From contig NCHN01000023.1 of the NCBI GenBank assembly GCA_002281875.1, forward strand, positions 1-42,162: a stretch of DNA of 42,162 bases. Direction: 5' to 3'. This document shows positions 8,465 to 16,920 of the stretch, piece after piece (within the stretch, counting starts at the first letter, position 1; each line of letters begins with the position of its first letter). The notes under the pieces are model-generated. The model was given only the letters and a program-made list of their open reading frames with translations. It ran no database searches and had not been told where the DNA came from. The translations under genes and the position numbers were made by a program. Source of the DNA: Sphingobacteriia bacterium 24-36-13 (GTDB taxonomy: Bacteria; Bacteroidota; Bacteroidia; Chitinophagales; Chitinophagaceae).

Positions 8465-9994
8465 CTAGTTTCGTTTTATTAAAGTTCCCGATAATTCACC
8501 AGTAGCTTGTTGTTGTTGATACACTATTATTCCATTTACCCAAACACGATTAATGCCAGAAGACAATGCTTTACCATTGTTGATTGTTGCGTTGTCATTA
8601 ACTGTGGTTGGATCAAACAGCACTAAATCAGCAAAATACCCTGTTGCTATTTTTCCTCTTTTTTGTAAACCTAAATGTTGAGCTGTTAATTGAGTCATTT
8701 TATGTATTGCTTGGCTTAAAGAGAGTTTATTTTGCTCTCGCACATATTTGCCAAGCACTCTTGTAAAAGCACCGTATCCTCTGGGATGACCACCTGCAGC
8801 TCCGTCTGAACAAATATTTGCATGACTCCATTGAATAAATTCGGCAACATCCTCATCTTTCATAGACTTGCCAGCCAATGCTTCAATGCCTCCAGCATTA
8901 GGGTTAGCTTTTTTATAATCTGCTGCAAGTTGAATTAAACGCATAAGAGCTACTGCTTCTGTTTCATTTCTTTCTTTGGAAATAGCAGCAATTGTTTTAC
9001 CAGTATAAGCAGGATAAGGAGCAAATCTGACTAATACCGATTCTTTGGGATCAAATAATTTGTTTACTGCAAGTTCTGCACTGCTTAGGTTGGTAAATGC
9101 CTTGTCTGGAAATAAAACACGTAAAGTTGAATTCCAAAAATTATAAGGATAAATATCTGCAGTAATATCTACTCCTTGTTTACGTGCTAGTTCTAATTTT
9201 TTAATAATTAATCCTGCTTTGCCCCAATCATCTTTATTGGCAATTTTAATATGAGACAATTTAACAGGCATACCCGTTATTTTACCAATAGCTATAATTT
9301 CGTCGATGGCGTCATTTAACTGAATGTCTTCACTTCTAATATGACTTATATATCTGCCCTTATATTTTGCAGTTAGTTGGGCCAATGCCACTACTTCTTC
9401 TTTGCTGCTATAAAATGCAGATTCATATTCTAATCCGGTAGATAAGCCTAAAGAACCTTTTTCTAAATCGGACGCTAAGTACAATTTCATTTGAGCAATT
9501 TCTTCCAAAGTCGATTTTCTGAAAACATCATTTTCACCCATTATTTTTTCACGAATAGAACTATGCCCCGAATAGCTAGCTACATTTACTGCTATATTGT
9601 TTTGTTGAAAAAAAGCATTTAAGCTATCCATTGGATAACTATCTCCATCTTGTCCTATGATTATTGTGGTAATGCCTTGGTTGGTCATAGCAACACCGGT
9701 TGGCTCTTTTTTTAGGCTACCAAAATGATGACTATGTGAATCTATAAAGCCGGGGCTTAAATACTGTTCCTTTCCATCAATAATTATTTCACCTTTTAAT
9801 GGTGTTAAATTTCCTATTGCCACAATGCGGTTTCCGTTAATTCTTACAGCCCCCTTTTTTGGATTACTACCTGTTCCGTCTACTATCCAAACATTTTGAA
9901 TAATGGTATTGTGGTTTTGCTTTGATTGGCTTTGCAATTGACTTTGAATAAGCGTTAAAAGCAACACCACAAAAAATGTATATTGATTTTTCAT
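8465..9994 (-). CDS. Exported N-acyl-D-amino-acid deacylase (D-aminoacylase, amidohydrolase family)
   Basis: This 509-residue amidohydrolase removes the acyl group from N-acyl-D-amino acids. A signal peptide (FFVVLLLTLIQSQLQSQS, residues 7-24) places it in the periplasm or beyond. The metal-binding HSH (His87, His89 in DSHSHH), the His of SHIRSED and SHIKIAN, and the late Asp397 in CSDGAAGGHPRGYGAF match the D-aminoacylase pattern, where GSDG...PHPR...G.F is typical. It heads the minus-strand operon with DUF1611 and epimerase genes, consistent with feeding D-amino acids such as D-Glu into the cell. The substrate could also be a D-amino-acid-containing lipid or peptide. Confidence 0.87.
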   Translation of the reverse strand: MKNQYTFFVVLLLTLIQSQLQSQSKQNHNTIIQNVWIVDGTGSNPKKGAVRINGNRIVAIGNLTPLKGEIIIDGKEQYLSPGFIDSHSHHFGSLKKEPTGVAMTNQGITTIIIGQDGDSYPMDSLNAFFQQNNIAVNVASYSGHSSIREKIMGENDVFRKSTLEEIAQMKLYLASDLEKGSLGLSTGLEYESAFYSSKEEVVALAQLTAKYKGRYISHIRSEDIQLNDAIDEIIAIGKITGMPVKLSHIKIANKDDWGKAGLIIKKLELARKQGVDITADIYPYNFWNSTLRVLFPDKAFTNLSSAELAVNKLFDPKESVLVRFAPYPAYTGKTIAAISKERNETEAVALMRLIQLAADYKKANPNAGGIEALAGKSMKDEDVAEFIQWSHANICSDGAAGGHPRGYGAFTRVLGKYVREQNKLSLSQAIHKMTQLTAQHLGLQKRGKIATGYFADLVLFDPTTVNDNATINNGKALSSGINRVWVNGIIVYQQQQATGELSGTLIKRN

Positions 9995-10032
9995 AAAATG
10001 TTAGGATAAAGTATTCTTTAAATTTATCAAAC

Positions 10033-10046
10033 ATGATTTGAATCAT
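10033..10046. promoter_or_regulatory. Inverted repeat between divergent D-aminoacylase and copper-receptor operons
   Basis: ATGATT-TG-AATCAT is a perfect 6-bp inverted repeat in the 94-base divergent intergenic region. It overlaps CATGTTTG on the minus strand (10028-10035), one base off the TAnnTTTG element for the D-aminoacylase operon. It may be an operator for either side. Confidence 0.35.
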
Positions 10047-10088
10047 AAAATGCTTTTTTGATTATTTAGATATTTGCATTCAACTGAA

Positions 10089-10472
10089 ATGAGGAGGCAG
10101 CTGATTATATTGATGTTTTTGAGTTCACTAATGGTGCAAGTGTTTGCTGGTTTTATTTTGAAAGCAGATTACGCCATCAATAGAGCTGTTTACATCAAAT
10201 CTTGTGTTAACAAAAATAGGCCTGTATTAAAGTGTAATGGTAAATGTCAATTGAGTAAAAAAATATTGGCTGCAGAAAAAGAACAACAAAAAGCCGCACA
10301 AAAAGGATCATATCAATTCAATATTTCTATTGAAACTCTTTGCAATACCATTTTTATTCCATCAATAAATACGCTAGAAATATCAATTAATCCAATTAAG
10401 TTTCAGTATGGCATTAAAGATGAACTAGCGGGTCATTATAGTACTATTTTTCATCCCCCACAGTTGACATGA
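10089..10472 (+). CDS. Small exported Cys-motif protein preceding a copper TonB receptor
   Basis: The mature protein is about 107 residues after a clear signal peptide (residues 1-20, RRQLIILMFLSSLMVQVFA). The notable feature is a cysteine cluster, Cys39, Cys49 and Cys53 in SCVNKNRPVLKCNGKCQL, followed by Lys-rich sequence, a lone Cys85 and a C-terminus ending HYSTIFHPPQLT. Small Bacteroidota proteins with a CNGKC motif are commonly encoded just before TonB receptors (family memory, not a database result). The receptor gene starts 43 bases downstream, so a periplasmic metal-binding or redox role in copper handling is a reasonable inference. I used ATG 10089; a TTG at 10074 would add five residues in front of the signal peptide. 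Confidence 0.7.
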   Translation: MRRQLIILMFLSSLMVQVFAGFILKADYAINRAVYIKSCVNKNRPVLKCNGKCQLSKKILAAEKEQQKAAQKGSYQFNISIETLCNTIFIPSINTLEISINPIKFQYGIKDELAGHYSTIFHPPQLT

Positions 10473-10515
10473 CAATTTTTAAGATCTAATTATTTTTTAA
10501 TCAAAAAATTTTGTC

Positions 10516-12567
10516 ATGAACTATCGTTCTTCGAAGGCCCTGTTGAGCCTTCTTGTACCAGTTTTTGCCCTATCACAAACAGCTGGTCAATCAATAAATA
10601 ATAATGTCGATTCATTTTTTAGTAAAACACTTGCTCCTGTAAGTGTATATGCAGTCAAGGGAAAAACACCTCAAAAAACCTATCAACTAAAATCTGCAGA
10701 TTGGGTGCAACACGATGCATCACAAGTTTTATTACAAATTGCTGGTTTTAATGCAATCCGAAAAAGTGGAAACTTTGGATTTGATCCGGTTTTTAGAGGT
10801 TTTAAATGGGAGCAAATCAATTTGATAACCGATGGCGCAATGGGTGCTCATCAAGCATGTCCAAATAGAATGGACCCTCCTAGTAGCCAGGTAATGATTA
10901 ATCAAATAAAAGAAATAGAATTATACAAGGGGCCGCACAATTTTAGGTACGGTCCTGCAACTGGAGCAATCATTAATTTTAAAATGAATGATCCAGTTTT
11001 TTCCGATAATCCAAAATGGAATGGAAGAGTGGGTGCTGGCTATGAAACCAATGGTAGCATTAGAAGAACAGAAGCTTATATAAATAGGAGTAGTAATCGT
11101 TGGCAAACAGCATTGGCATTTTCTTATTCTGCGGGCGATGATTATAAAGATGGAAAGGATAGCATTATTCCAGCTGTATTTAACAGAACTGCTATCAATT
11201 TTACTACCGCTTATTTAGTAAAACAAGGAACTATAGCTTCAATAAATATTACACGCAACTTTAGTCGTAATACCAGTTTTCCAACACTAATGATGGATTT
11301 GTTGAGTGATGATACTTGGATGATTCAAGCAAAGTATCAAGTAGTTGCTAAAAATAAATGGTATAGCCAATGGAATACACAAGCATATACTTCGCTGGTA
11401 GATCATCAAATGGGAAACAGCCTTAGACCAACATCTGCTACAATGTTGTCGCATGTATTTGCTAATACTGAAACAACTGGAGGTAGAACTGAACTAGTCT
11501 TCAGAAAAAATAATAGTGTTATATATATAGGTGCCGATTTAAAATACGAATATGCAAATGGTACTAGGTCTAGAAAGATGATGACAGGAATGATGGCTGG
11601 CAAAGTGTTTTATGATACCCTTTGGCAACAAGGGTCTATTTTAAGAACCAGTACTTTTGCGCACGTTGAAAAAAGATTAGGTCGGTTTCAATTAACCGCA
11701 TCTGGAAGACTAGACTTAGTTAATTCCAAGCCTAATCAGCCAGCAGCAAAAACCATTGCAAACAATGCTTTAACAGCTTCTGATGATTTTAATACTAGTC
11801 TTAGTGTTGGCATAAGTAAGACTTTTGGTAAAATTTTTCAAATGGCATTCTGGTTGGGTCATGGAGTAAGAAGTGCAAGCATTACTGAAAAATTTATTAA
11901 TTATTTGCCCGTAGGATTAGATGCATATGAAGTAGTAGGTAACACTCAATTAAAACCAGAAGCCAATAACCAGATAGACTTTTTGTTGCGATATCAAACT
12001 GAGAAGTCATTGATTCAAGTCAATTTTTATAGTGCAATGATTAATCAGTTTATTACAACTGTTGTTGACCCAAACTTAAAGCCAGTTATTGCGTCATCTC
12101 CAGGTGTTCGTAAATATATTAACGTGAAAGATGTGTCTATGATAGGGTTTGAAATAAATTATGCTCAACAAGTTGGAAAATTTTTAAATCAAGATATAAG
12201 TTTAGCTTATGTAAGAGGTCAAAATAAAGTATTGAACGAACCTTTGCCTGAAATCAATCCATTTGAATTGAAGTATAAATTAGCAGCTAGTTTAATGAAT
12301 TCAAAACTACAGCCCTATTTGAACCTTAGACATAGTTTTGAACAGAACCGTATCTCCAATTCGTTTATGGAAAAAGCAACAGGAGACTTTACTGTAATTG
12401 ATTTTGGGGTGAAAGCTATAGCAGCTAAAAATTTATTGATTACTGCAGCAATAAATAACATATTTGATTTTTCTTATCGTGAACATTTAAGCAGATTTAT
12501 TACACCAACATTGCCATTGAATGCCCCGGGAAGAAATTGGGTATTAATGCTTTCTCACCAATTCTAG
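10516..12567 (+). CDS. TonB-dependent copper receptor, OprC/NosA-like
   Basis: This is an outer-membrane beta-barrel of 683 residues with a signal peptide (residues 1-25), a plug domain at about 40-160 (VQHDASQVLLQIAGFN, FRGF, IELYKGPHNFRYGPATGAIINF) and a barrel ending in Phe (LSHQF). The plug contains AHQACPNRMDPPSS, giving Cys115-xxx-Met119, and the barrel contains DHQMGN, giving His297-x-Met299. These match the CxxxM and HxM copper ligands known in Pseudomonas OprC, and the 182-residue spacing is close to the OprC spacing as I remember it. It therefore very likely imports copper. It follows the small Cys-motif protein and is closed by a strong hairpin terminator. Confidence 0.87.
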   Translation: MNYRSSKALLSLLVPVFALSQTAGQSINNNVDSFFSKTLAPVSVYAVKGKTPQKTYQLKSADWVQHDASQVLLQIAGFNAIRKSGNFGFDPVFRGFKWEQINLITDGAMGAHQACPNRMDPPSSQVMINQIKEIELYKGPHNFRYGPATGAIINFKMNDPVFSDNPKWNGRVGAGYETNGSIRRTEAYINRSSNRWQTALAFSYSAGDDYKDGKDSIIPAVFNRTAINFTTAYLVKQGTIASINITRNFSRNTSFPTLMMDLLSDDTWMIQAKYQVVAKNKWYSQWNTQAYTSLVDHQMGNSLRPTSATMLSHVFANTETTGGRTELVFRKNNSVIYIGADLKYEYANGTRSRKMMTGMMAGKVFYDTLWQQGSILRTSTFAHVEKRLGRFQLTASGRLDLVNSKPNQPAAKTIANNALTASDDFNTSLSVGISKTFGKIFQMAFWLGHGVRSASITEKFINYLPVGLDAYEVVGNTQLKPEANNQIDFLLRYQTEKSLIQVNFYSAMINQFITTVVDPNLKPVIASSPGVRKYINVKDVSMIGFEINYAQQVGKFLNQDISLAYVRGQNKVLNEPLPEINPFELKYKLAASLMNSKLQPYLNLRHSFEQNRISNSFMEKATGDFTVIDFGVKAIAAKNLLITAAINNIFDFSYREHLSRFITPTLPLNAPGRNWVLMLSHQF

Positions 12568-12589
12568 GGAGTAGCTTTAAGCTTATTTT

Positions 12590-12617
12590 ATAGTGCTGTT
12601 TACAGAAACAGCACTAT
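12590..12617 (+). terminator. Strong hairpin terminator after the copper receptor
   Basis: ATAGTGCTGTTT (12590-12601) and AAACAGCACTAT (12606-12617) form a perfect 12-bp stem with an ACAG loop, 22 bases after the receptor stop. The following ATTTATATT is T-rich but not a pure tract. It separates the receptor from the glycosyltransferase. Confidence 0.75.
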
Positions 12618-12641
12618 ATTTATATTCGAATTAATTGATGA

Positions 12642-13649
12642 ATGCCCGAATCCAATTTTGAGCGAATACCATCTACACCTCCTGTAATACTACCACTCCC
12701 TTCTGGTACTAAACGGTTACAATGGTCTGTAATGATTCCTGTTTACAACGGTTTAGCCTATTTAGAGCAAACCTTGCGTTCTGTTTTATGCCAAGATTTT
12801 GGACCAGACAGAATGCAAATTGAAGTAGTAGACGATGTTAGTAATGAAGGTGATGTAGCCGAAATTGTTGAAAGGGTTGGAAAAGGTAGAATTGGATATT
12901 ATAGACAACCCGTAAATGTGGGCAATGTTAGAAACTTTGAAACCTGCATTAATAGAGCTGTTGGAGAATACGTTCATATTTTACATGGAGACGATTATGT
13001 AGAGCCTGGTTTTTATAAAACCATCACCCAATTATTCATTGATTTTCCTGAAGCAGGGGCGGCATGTACAGATTGGAGAGTAGTAGATGATATGGGCTTT
13101 CCTGTATGGACAAACGCACCTGTTGGTGAAGAAAGGGGAATATTGAAAAATTGGCAACAAAGAATTGCAATTCGTCAATGGCTAGAACCTCCTGCCAAAG
13201 TAGTAAAGCGCAGTACTTATGAGGATTTAGGTTCATTTTTTATGGTTCATTGCTGTGAAGACTGGTTAATGTGGAATAGAATTGCCGCCAAGTATCCTGT
13301 GGCCTATCATCCAGAAGTATTGGCCAAGTATCGTAATCACGATCAAAATACCACGGCAGTCTCTTTTAAGAATAGAAAGAATTTTTTAGACATCGAAAAA
13401 ACGATGTTGTACAATATTGCACATCTTCCTGAACATTTGAGAGCTGAGTCAGAAAAAGCATCTCGTAAAAACTACGCTTTCTATTTTGCTAATTTAGCCC
13501 ATAGACAATGGCATGCTAATCATGATAAGGAAGAAGCACTGATTGTTGCTAAAGATGCATTGAAGTTTCAAGTAAATGCCTACTCAGTAAAACACTACCT
13601 TAAATTATTGCTTAAAATAGCAACAGGATACATGGGGAAAACCAAATAA
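12642..13649 (+). CDS. Glycosyltransferase family 2
   Basis: This 335-residue, GT-A-fold protein has the family 2 start SVMIPVYNGLAYLEQTLRSVL (residues 29-49), the VVDDVSNEGD region for nucleotide-sugar binding, and a metal-binding DxD-type HGDDYV at 116-120. The acceptor region contains CCEDWLMWNRIAAKY, the ED typical of the catalytic base position. There is no transmembrane segment, so it is cytosolic or peripheral. Neighbours do not reveal the glycan; it is separated from the copper receptor by a terminator and from the following HAD gene by a promoter-like element. Donor and acceptor are unknown. Confidence 0.85.
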   Translation: MPESNFERIPSTPPVILPLPSGTKRLQWSVMIPVYNGLAYLEQTLRSVLCQDFGPDRMQIEVVDDVSNEGDVAEIVERVGKGRIGYYRQPVNVGNVRNFETCINRAVGEYVHILHGDDYVEPGFYKTITQLFIDFPEAGAACTDWRVVDDMGFPVWTNAPVGEERGILKNWQQRIAIRQWLEPPAKVVKRSTYEDLGSFFMVHCCEDWLMWNRIAAKYPVAYHPEVLAKYRNHDQNTTAVSFKNRKNFLDIEKTMLYNIAHLPEHLRAESEKASRKNYAFYFANLAHRQWHANHDKEEALIVAKDALKFQVNAYSVKHYLKLLLKIATGYMGKTK

Positions 13650-13667
13650 GTTCTAATCATTTTATTT

Positions 13668-13675
13668 TAGTTTTG
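13668..13675 (+). promoter_or_regulatory. Bacteroidota-type -7 promoter element for the HAD gene
   Basis: TAGTTTTG matches TAnnTTTG and lies 15 bases before the ATG of the HAD phosphatase. No clear -33 TTG is at the standard spacing. Confidence 0.4.
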
Positions 13676-13690
13676 CCACAAATTTAAAGA

Positions 13691-14341
13691 ATGGCAAAGG
13701 CATTCCTATTCGATTTAAATGGCACTATTGTAGACGATATGGCATACCACAAAAAAGTATGGTATAATGTATTAGTAAATGAATTGGGGGCCAAAATGAG
13801 TTTTGAAGAAGTTGCTGCAGAAATGTATGGTAAAAATTCAGAGTTATTAGATCGGATATTTGGTAAAGGAACATTTAGTCCTGCACAAGTAAGCGAAATT
13901 GAAATGGCTAAAGAGCAAAAATACCAAGAGCTTTACCGACCATATATGAAACCCCTTGATGGCTTAATGGAATTTCTACAGGCAGCCAAAGCCACTGGAA
14001 TTCCAATGGGTATTGGTTCTGCAGCTATTCCATTTAATATTGATTTTGTGTTGGATGAATTAAATATTCGCCATTTCTTTTCTACAGTAGTAAGTGCTTT
14101 TGATGTGCCAGTTAGTAAACCCGATCCAGCAGTTTTTTTAAAAGGGGCAGCTGATTTAGGAGTAGATCCTGCTAACTGTATTGTTTTTGAAGACGCCCCC
14201 AAAGGAGTAGAAGCAGCCGCAAATGCAGGAATGAAAGCGGTGGCAATTACTACCATGCATACTCCAGATGAGTTTAAGCAATACAATAATATTATTGCGT
14301 TTACAAAAGACTATGGAACCCTTTCTCACCTATTGAAATAA
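13691..14341 (+). CDS. HAD-superfamily phosphatase / beta-phosphoglucomutase-like protein
   Basis: This 216-residue cytosolic HAD protein has a helical cap domain. Motif I is FLFDLNGTIVDD: the nucleophile Asp8 is present but position 10, the usual acid/base Asp, is Asn. Motif II is around IGSAA, motif III Lys in VSKPDP, and motif IV FEDAPKGVEAA, as in beta-phosphoglucomutase and related sugar-phosphate phosphatases. The Asp-to-Asn change occurs in some Bacteroidota HAD proteins, so it may define a subfamily rather than inactivation. The substrate is unknown. It has its own promoter-like element and lies upstream of the DapA-family gene. Confidence 0.82.
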   Translation: MAKAFLFDLNGTIVDDMAYHKKVWYNVLVNELGAKMSFEEVAAEMYGKNSELLDRIFGKGTFSPAQVSEIEMAKEQKYQELYRPYMKPLDGLMEFLQAAKATGIPMGIGSAAIPFNIDFVLDELNIRHFFSTVVSAFDVPVSKPDPAVFLKGAADLGVDPANCIVFEDAPKGVEAAANAGMKAVAITTMHTPDEFKQYNNIIAFTKDYGTLSHLLK

Positions 14342-14381
14342 GCAATAAAAGATATTGGTATAATAATTTGGACTAGCCCAT

Positions 14382-14389
14382 TAGTTTTG
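14382..14389 (+). promoter_or_regulatory. Bacteroidota-type -7 promoter element for the hydroxyproline-type cluster
   Basis: TAGTTTTG matches TAnnTTTG, 28 bases before the DapA-family gene start. TTG at 14355-14357 is a possible -33 element with a long 24-nt spacer. Confidence 0.45.
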
Positions 14390-14417
14390 GTTAAATTGTT
14401 TACCAAAAACAGTAATA

Positions 14418-15335
14418 ATGGCAACACCCAATTGGATAGGTGTATATCCCGCACTTTTAACACCTTTTAATTCCGACGAAAGCATTGATGAAAAATTGTT
14501 CTTAAAAAACCTTCAAGCACAAATTGATGCAGGTGTTCATGGAGTGATTATTGGGGGTTCATTAGGCGAAGCAAGTACTTTATTGAACGAAGAAAAAATC
14601 ATGCTTTTAAAAAGGGCCAAACTAATTGCGCCCATGAACTTTCCTATTATTTTAAATATTGCAGAGTCTACCACCAAAGCGGCAGTAGCATTTGCAAAAG
14701 AAGCAGAGGCATCGGGGGCAGATGGATTCATGTTGTTACCACCTATGCGTTATAAGTCGGACGATAACGAAACTGTTCAATATTTTAAAGCGGTAGCTGC
14801 AGCAACTTCCTTATCAATTATGATTTACAATAATCCAGTAGATTATAAGATAGAAGTAACATTAGACATGTTTGAAGCATTGAAGGAACATTCGAATATT
14901 CAAGCAGTAAAAGAATCTACCAGAGATGTTTCTAATGTAACCAGAATGAAGAATCGTTTTTGGGATCGATTTAAAATCCTTTGCGGAGTAGATACGCTGG
15001 CATATGAAGAACTATGTTTGGGTGCAGATGGTTGGATTGCTGGTTTAGTAGATGCTTTCCCTGAAGAAACAGTTGCAATCTATAAGTTAACCAAAGCGGG
15101 AAAGTTAGCAGAAGCATTAAGCATTTATCGTTGGTTCTTGCCCGTATTAGAATTAGATATTCATCCTAAATTGGTGCAATATATTAAATTGGCTGCAACC
15201 CATACTGGTATTGGCTCTCCGCATGTAAGAGCGCCCCGACTTCCACTAACAGGAGAAGAGTTAAATAAGGTTAATAATATCATTACCAGCGCTTTGGCTA
15301 AACGACCAAATTTACCAGACTACCGATCATTATAA
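14418..15335 (+). CDS. Dihydrodipicolinate synthase-family lyase/deaminase, candidate pyrroline-4-hydroxy-2-carboxylate deaminase
   Basis: This is a TIM-barrel class I aldolase/deaminase of 305 residues. Schiff-base Lys165 (AVKEST) and Tyr137 (MIYNNP) are in place. The substrate loop reads GGSLGEAST at 46-54 rather than the GTTGE typical of true DapA, so lysine biosynthesis is unlikely. It is followed within 6 bases by a semialdehyde dehydrogenase and then by a hydroxyproline epimerase-type gene. In the D-hydroxyproline pathway this family converts 1-pyrroline-4-hydroxy-2-carboxylate to alpha-ketoglutarate semialdehyde and ammonia, which is the best-fitting role (inference). Sugar-acid aldolase activity is an alternative. 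Confidence 0.8.
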   Translation: MATPNWIGVYPALLTPFNSDESIDEKLFLKNLQAQIDAGVHGVIIGGSLGEASTLLNEEKIMLLKRAKLIAPMNFPIILNIAESTTKAAVAFAKEAEASGADGFMLLPPMRYKSDDNETVQYFKAVAAATSLSIMIYNNPVDYKIEVTLDMFEALKEHSNIQAVKESTRDVSNVTRMKNRFWDRFKILCGVDTLAYEELCLGADGWIAGLVDAFPEETVAIYKLTKAGKLAEALSIYRWFLPVLELDIHPKLVQYIKLAATHTGIGSPHVRAPRLPLTGEELNKVNNIITSALAKRPNLPDYRSL

Positions 15336-15341
15336 AAAATT

Positions 15342-16886
15342 ATGAGTACGAGTTTACAATCATTTAGCACATTAAAAGGCGCATATATTCCTACTACTTT
15401 TCCTATTTCTACAGCAGCTGAAGTAGAACAAGTACTGCAGGATGCGGCAGCGGCTTCAATCCCCTTCGGAAAAAAAACTTTTATTGAAAGAGCGGAATTT
15501 TTAGAAGCAATTGCTGACGAAATTATGGAGTTGGGAGATGCGTTATTAGAAAAAACCCTTGAAGAAACAGCTTTGCCACTCGCAAGGTTAACTGGAGAAA
15601 GAGGAAGAACTTGTACTCAATTAAAACTGTATGCGAATTTATTAAGGAATGGTTCATGGTGCGATGCAGTGATAGACACTGCTATGCCTGAACGCCAACC
15701 CTTACCCCGTGCCGATTTAAGAAGAATACTACAACCCATTGGTCCAGTATTGGTTTTTGGGGCAAGCAATTTTCCTTATGCTTATTCAACGGCTGGAGGT
15801 GATACCGCTTCTGCCCTAGCAGCAGGATGCCCAGTGATTGTTAAAGCCCATGAGTCGCATTTGGGTACCAGCGAATTGGTTGCAAAAGCCGTATTGCGTG
15901 CTGCAGAAAAAACAGGAATGCCAAAGGGGGTATTTGCGAGTTTAGTTGGAACTGGCCCAATATTGGGTCAACAATTAGCAGCAGATGAAAGAATACAAGC
16001 CATTGGTTTTACAGGATCTTACAAAGCCGGTATGGCATTATATACAACAGCAACACAAAAAAGGAAAACCCCCATTCCAGTATATGCAGAAATGAGCAGT
16101 ATTAATCCAGTAATACTTCTACCTGAATTATTGGCTCAAAAAACGGCTTTCATTGCAGCAGCATTAGCAGGTTCAATTTGTTTAGGTGTTGGGCAGTTTT
16201 GTACTAGTCCAGGATTAATTTTTGCTTTGGACGATGAAGCAACGCAATCCTTTGCAGCTGAATTAGCTACTGCATTGGCGGCTGTTTTACCAGCCACTAT
16301 GTTGAACCCACAAATATGTAATACGTATTATGCCAATAAAAAACAATTGGTGAATACAAAGAATGTAAAAATACTTTTTGAGGGATCAGAACTGTCTGAA
16401 GTATTTCAAGCCACTCCAGCTTTGTTGCAAACAACAGCCCTACATTTTATGGCTAATCCATCATTGCAAAAAGAAATTTTCGGGCCTTGTAGTTTATTGG
16501 TAGTATGTAAAAATCAGCAAGAACTATATGCAGCAATTGCAACCATGGAAGGACAGCTAACAGGCTCGGTATATGGATCAACCGAAGAGTTAATTCAACA
16601 CCAACAACTGGTTGATACTTTGCAACAAAAAGTAGGTAGACTCATATTTAATAATGTACCTACTGGTGTTGAAGTATGCAATGCTATTGTACATGGTGGA
16701 CCATTCCCTGCAACAACCGATGCAAGAACTACTTCTGTAGGGCCTGAAGCCATTAGAAGATTTGCAAGGCCGGTTTGTTACCAAGATTGTCCAGAAGCAT
16801 TACTACCATTGTATTTGCGCAATAGCAACAAAGCGGGAATTTTAAGACTGGTTAATGGCATTTTGACTATTGAAGCTGTTGCGTAA
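15342..16886 (+). CDS. Aldehyde dehydrogenase, probable alpha-ketoglutarate semialdehyde (2,5-dioxovalerate) dehydrogenase
   Basis: This 514-residue NAD(P)-dependent aldehyde dehydrogenase has the general base Glu250 (AEMSSINP), the catalytic Cys287 (GVGQFCTSPG) and the nucleotide motif GFTGSYKAG. The GQFCTSPG motif and Glu-Met-Ser-Ser-Ile-Asn-Pro are typical of the ketoglutarate semialdehyde dehydrogenase group. It would oxidise the deaminase product to alpha-ketoglutarate, feeding the TCA cycle. It starts 6 bases after the DapA-family gene and precedes the epimerase gene by 34 bases, supporting an operon. Confidence 0.85.
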   Translation: MSTSLQSFSTLKGAYIPTTFPISTAAEVEQVLQDAAAASIPFGKKTFIERAEFLEAIADEIMELGDALLEKTLEETALPLARLTGERGRTCTQLKLYANLLRNGSWCDAVIDTAMPERQPLPRADLRRILQPIGPVLVFGASNFPYAYSTAGGDTASALAAGCPVIVKAHESHLGTSELVAKAVLRAAEKTGMPKGVFASLVGTGPILGQQLAADERIQAIGFTGSYKAGMALYTTATQKRKTPIPVYAEMSSINPVILLPELLAQKTAFIAAALAGSICLGVGQFCTSPGLIFALDDEATQSFAAELATALAAVLPATMLNPQICNTYYANKKQLVNTKNVKILFEGSELSEVFQATPALLQTTALHFMANPSLQKEIFGPCSLLVVCKNQQELYAAIATMEGQLTGSVYGSTEELIQHQQLVDTLQQKVGRLIFNNVPTGVEVCNAIVHGGPFPATTDARTTSVGPEAIRRFARPVCYQDCPEALLPLYLRNSNKAGILRLVNGILTIEAVA

Positions 16887-16920
16887 ATATCCGTTTGACT
16901 AAATAGATTATTGAGTAATT

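Noticed and set aside
8465-9994. Reading the amidohydrolase as dihydroorotase or urease-like
   Set aside because: The signal peptide and the late SDG...HPR...GAF region fit D-aminoacylases better.
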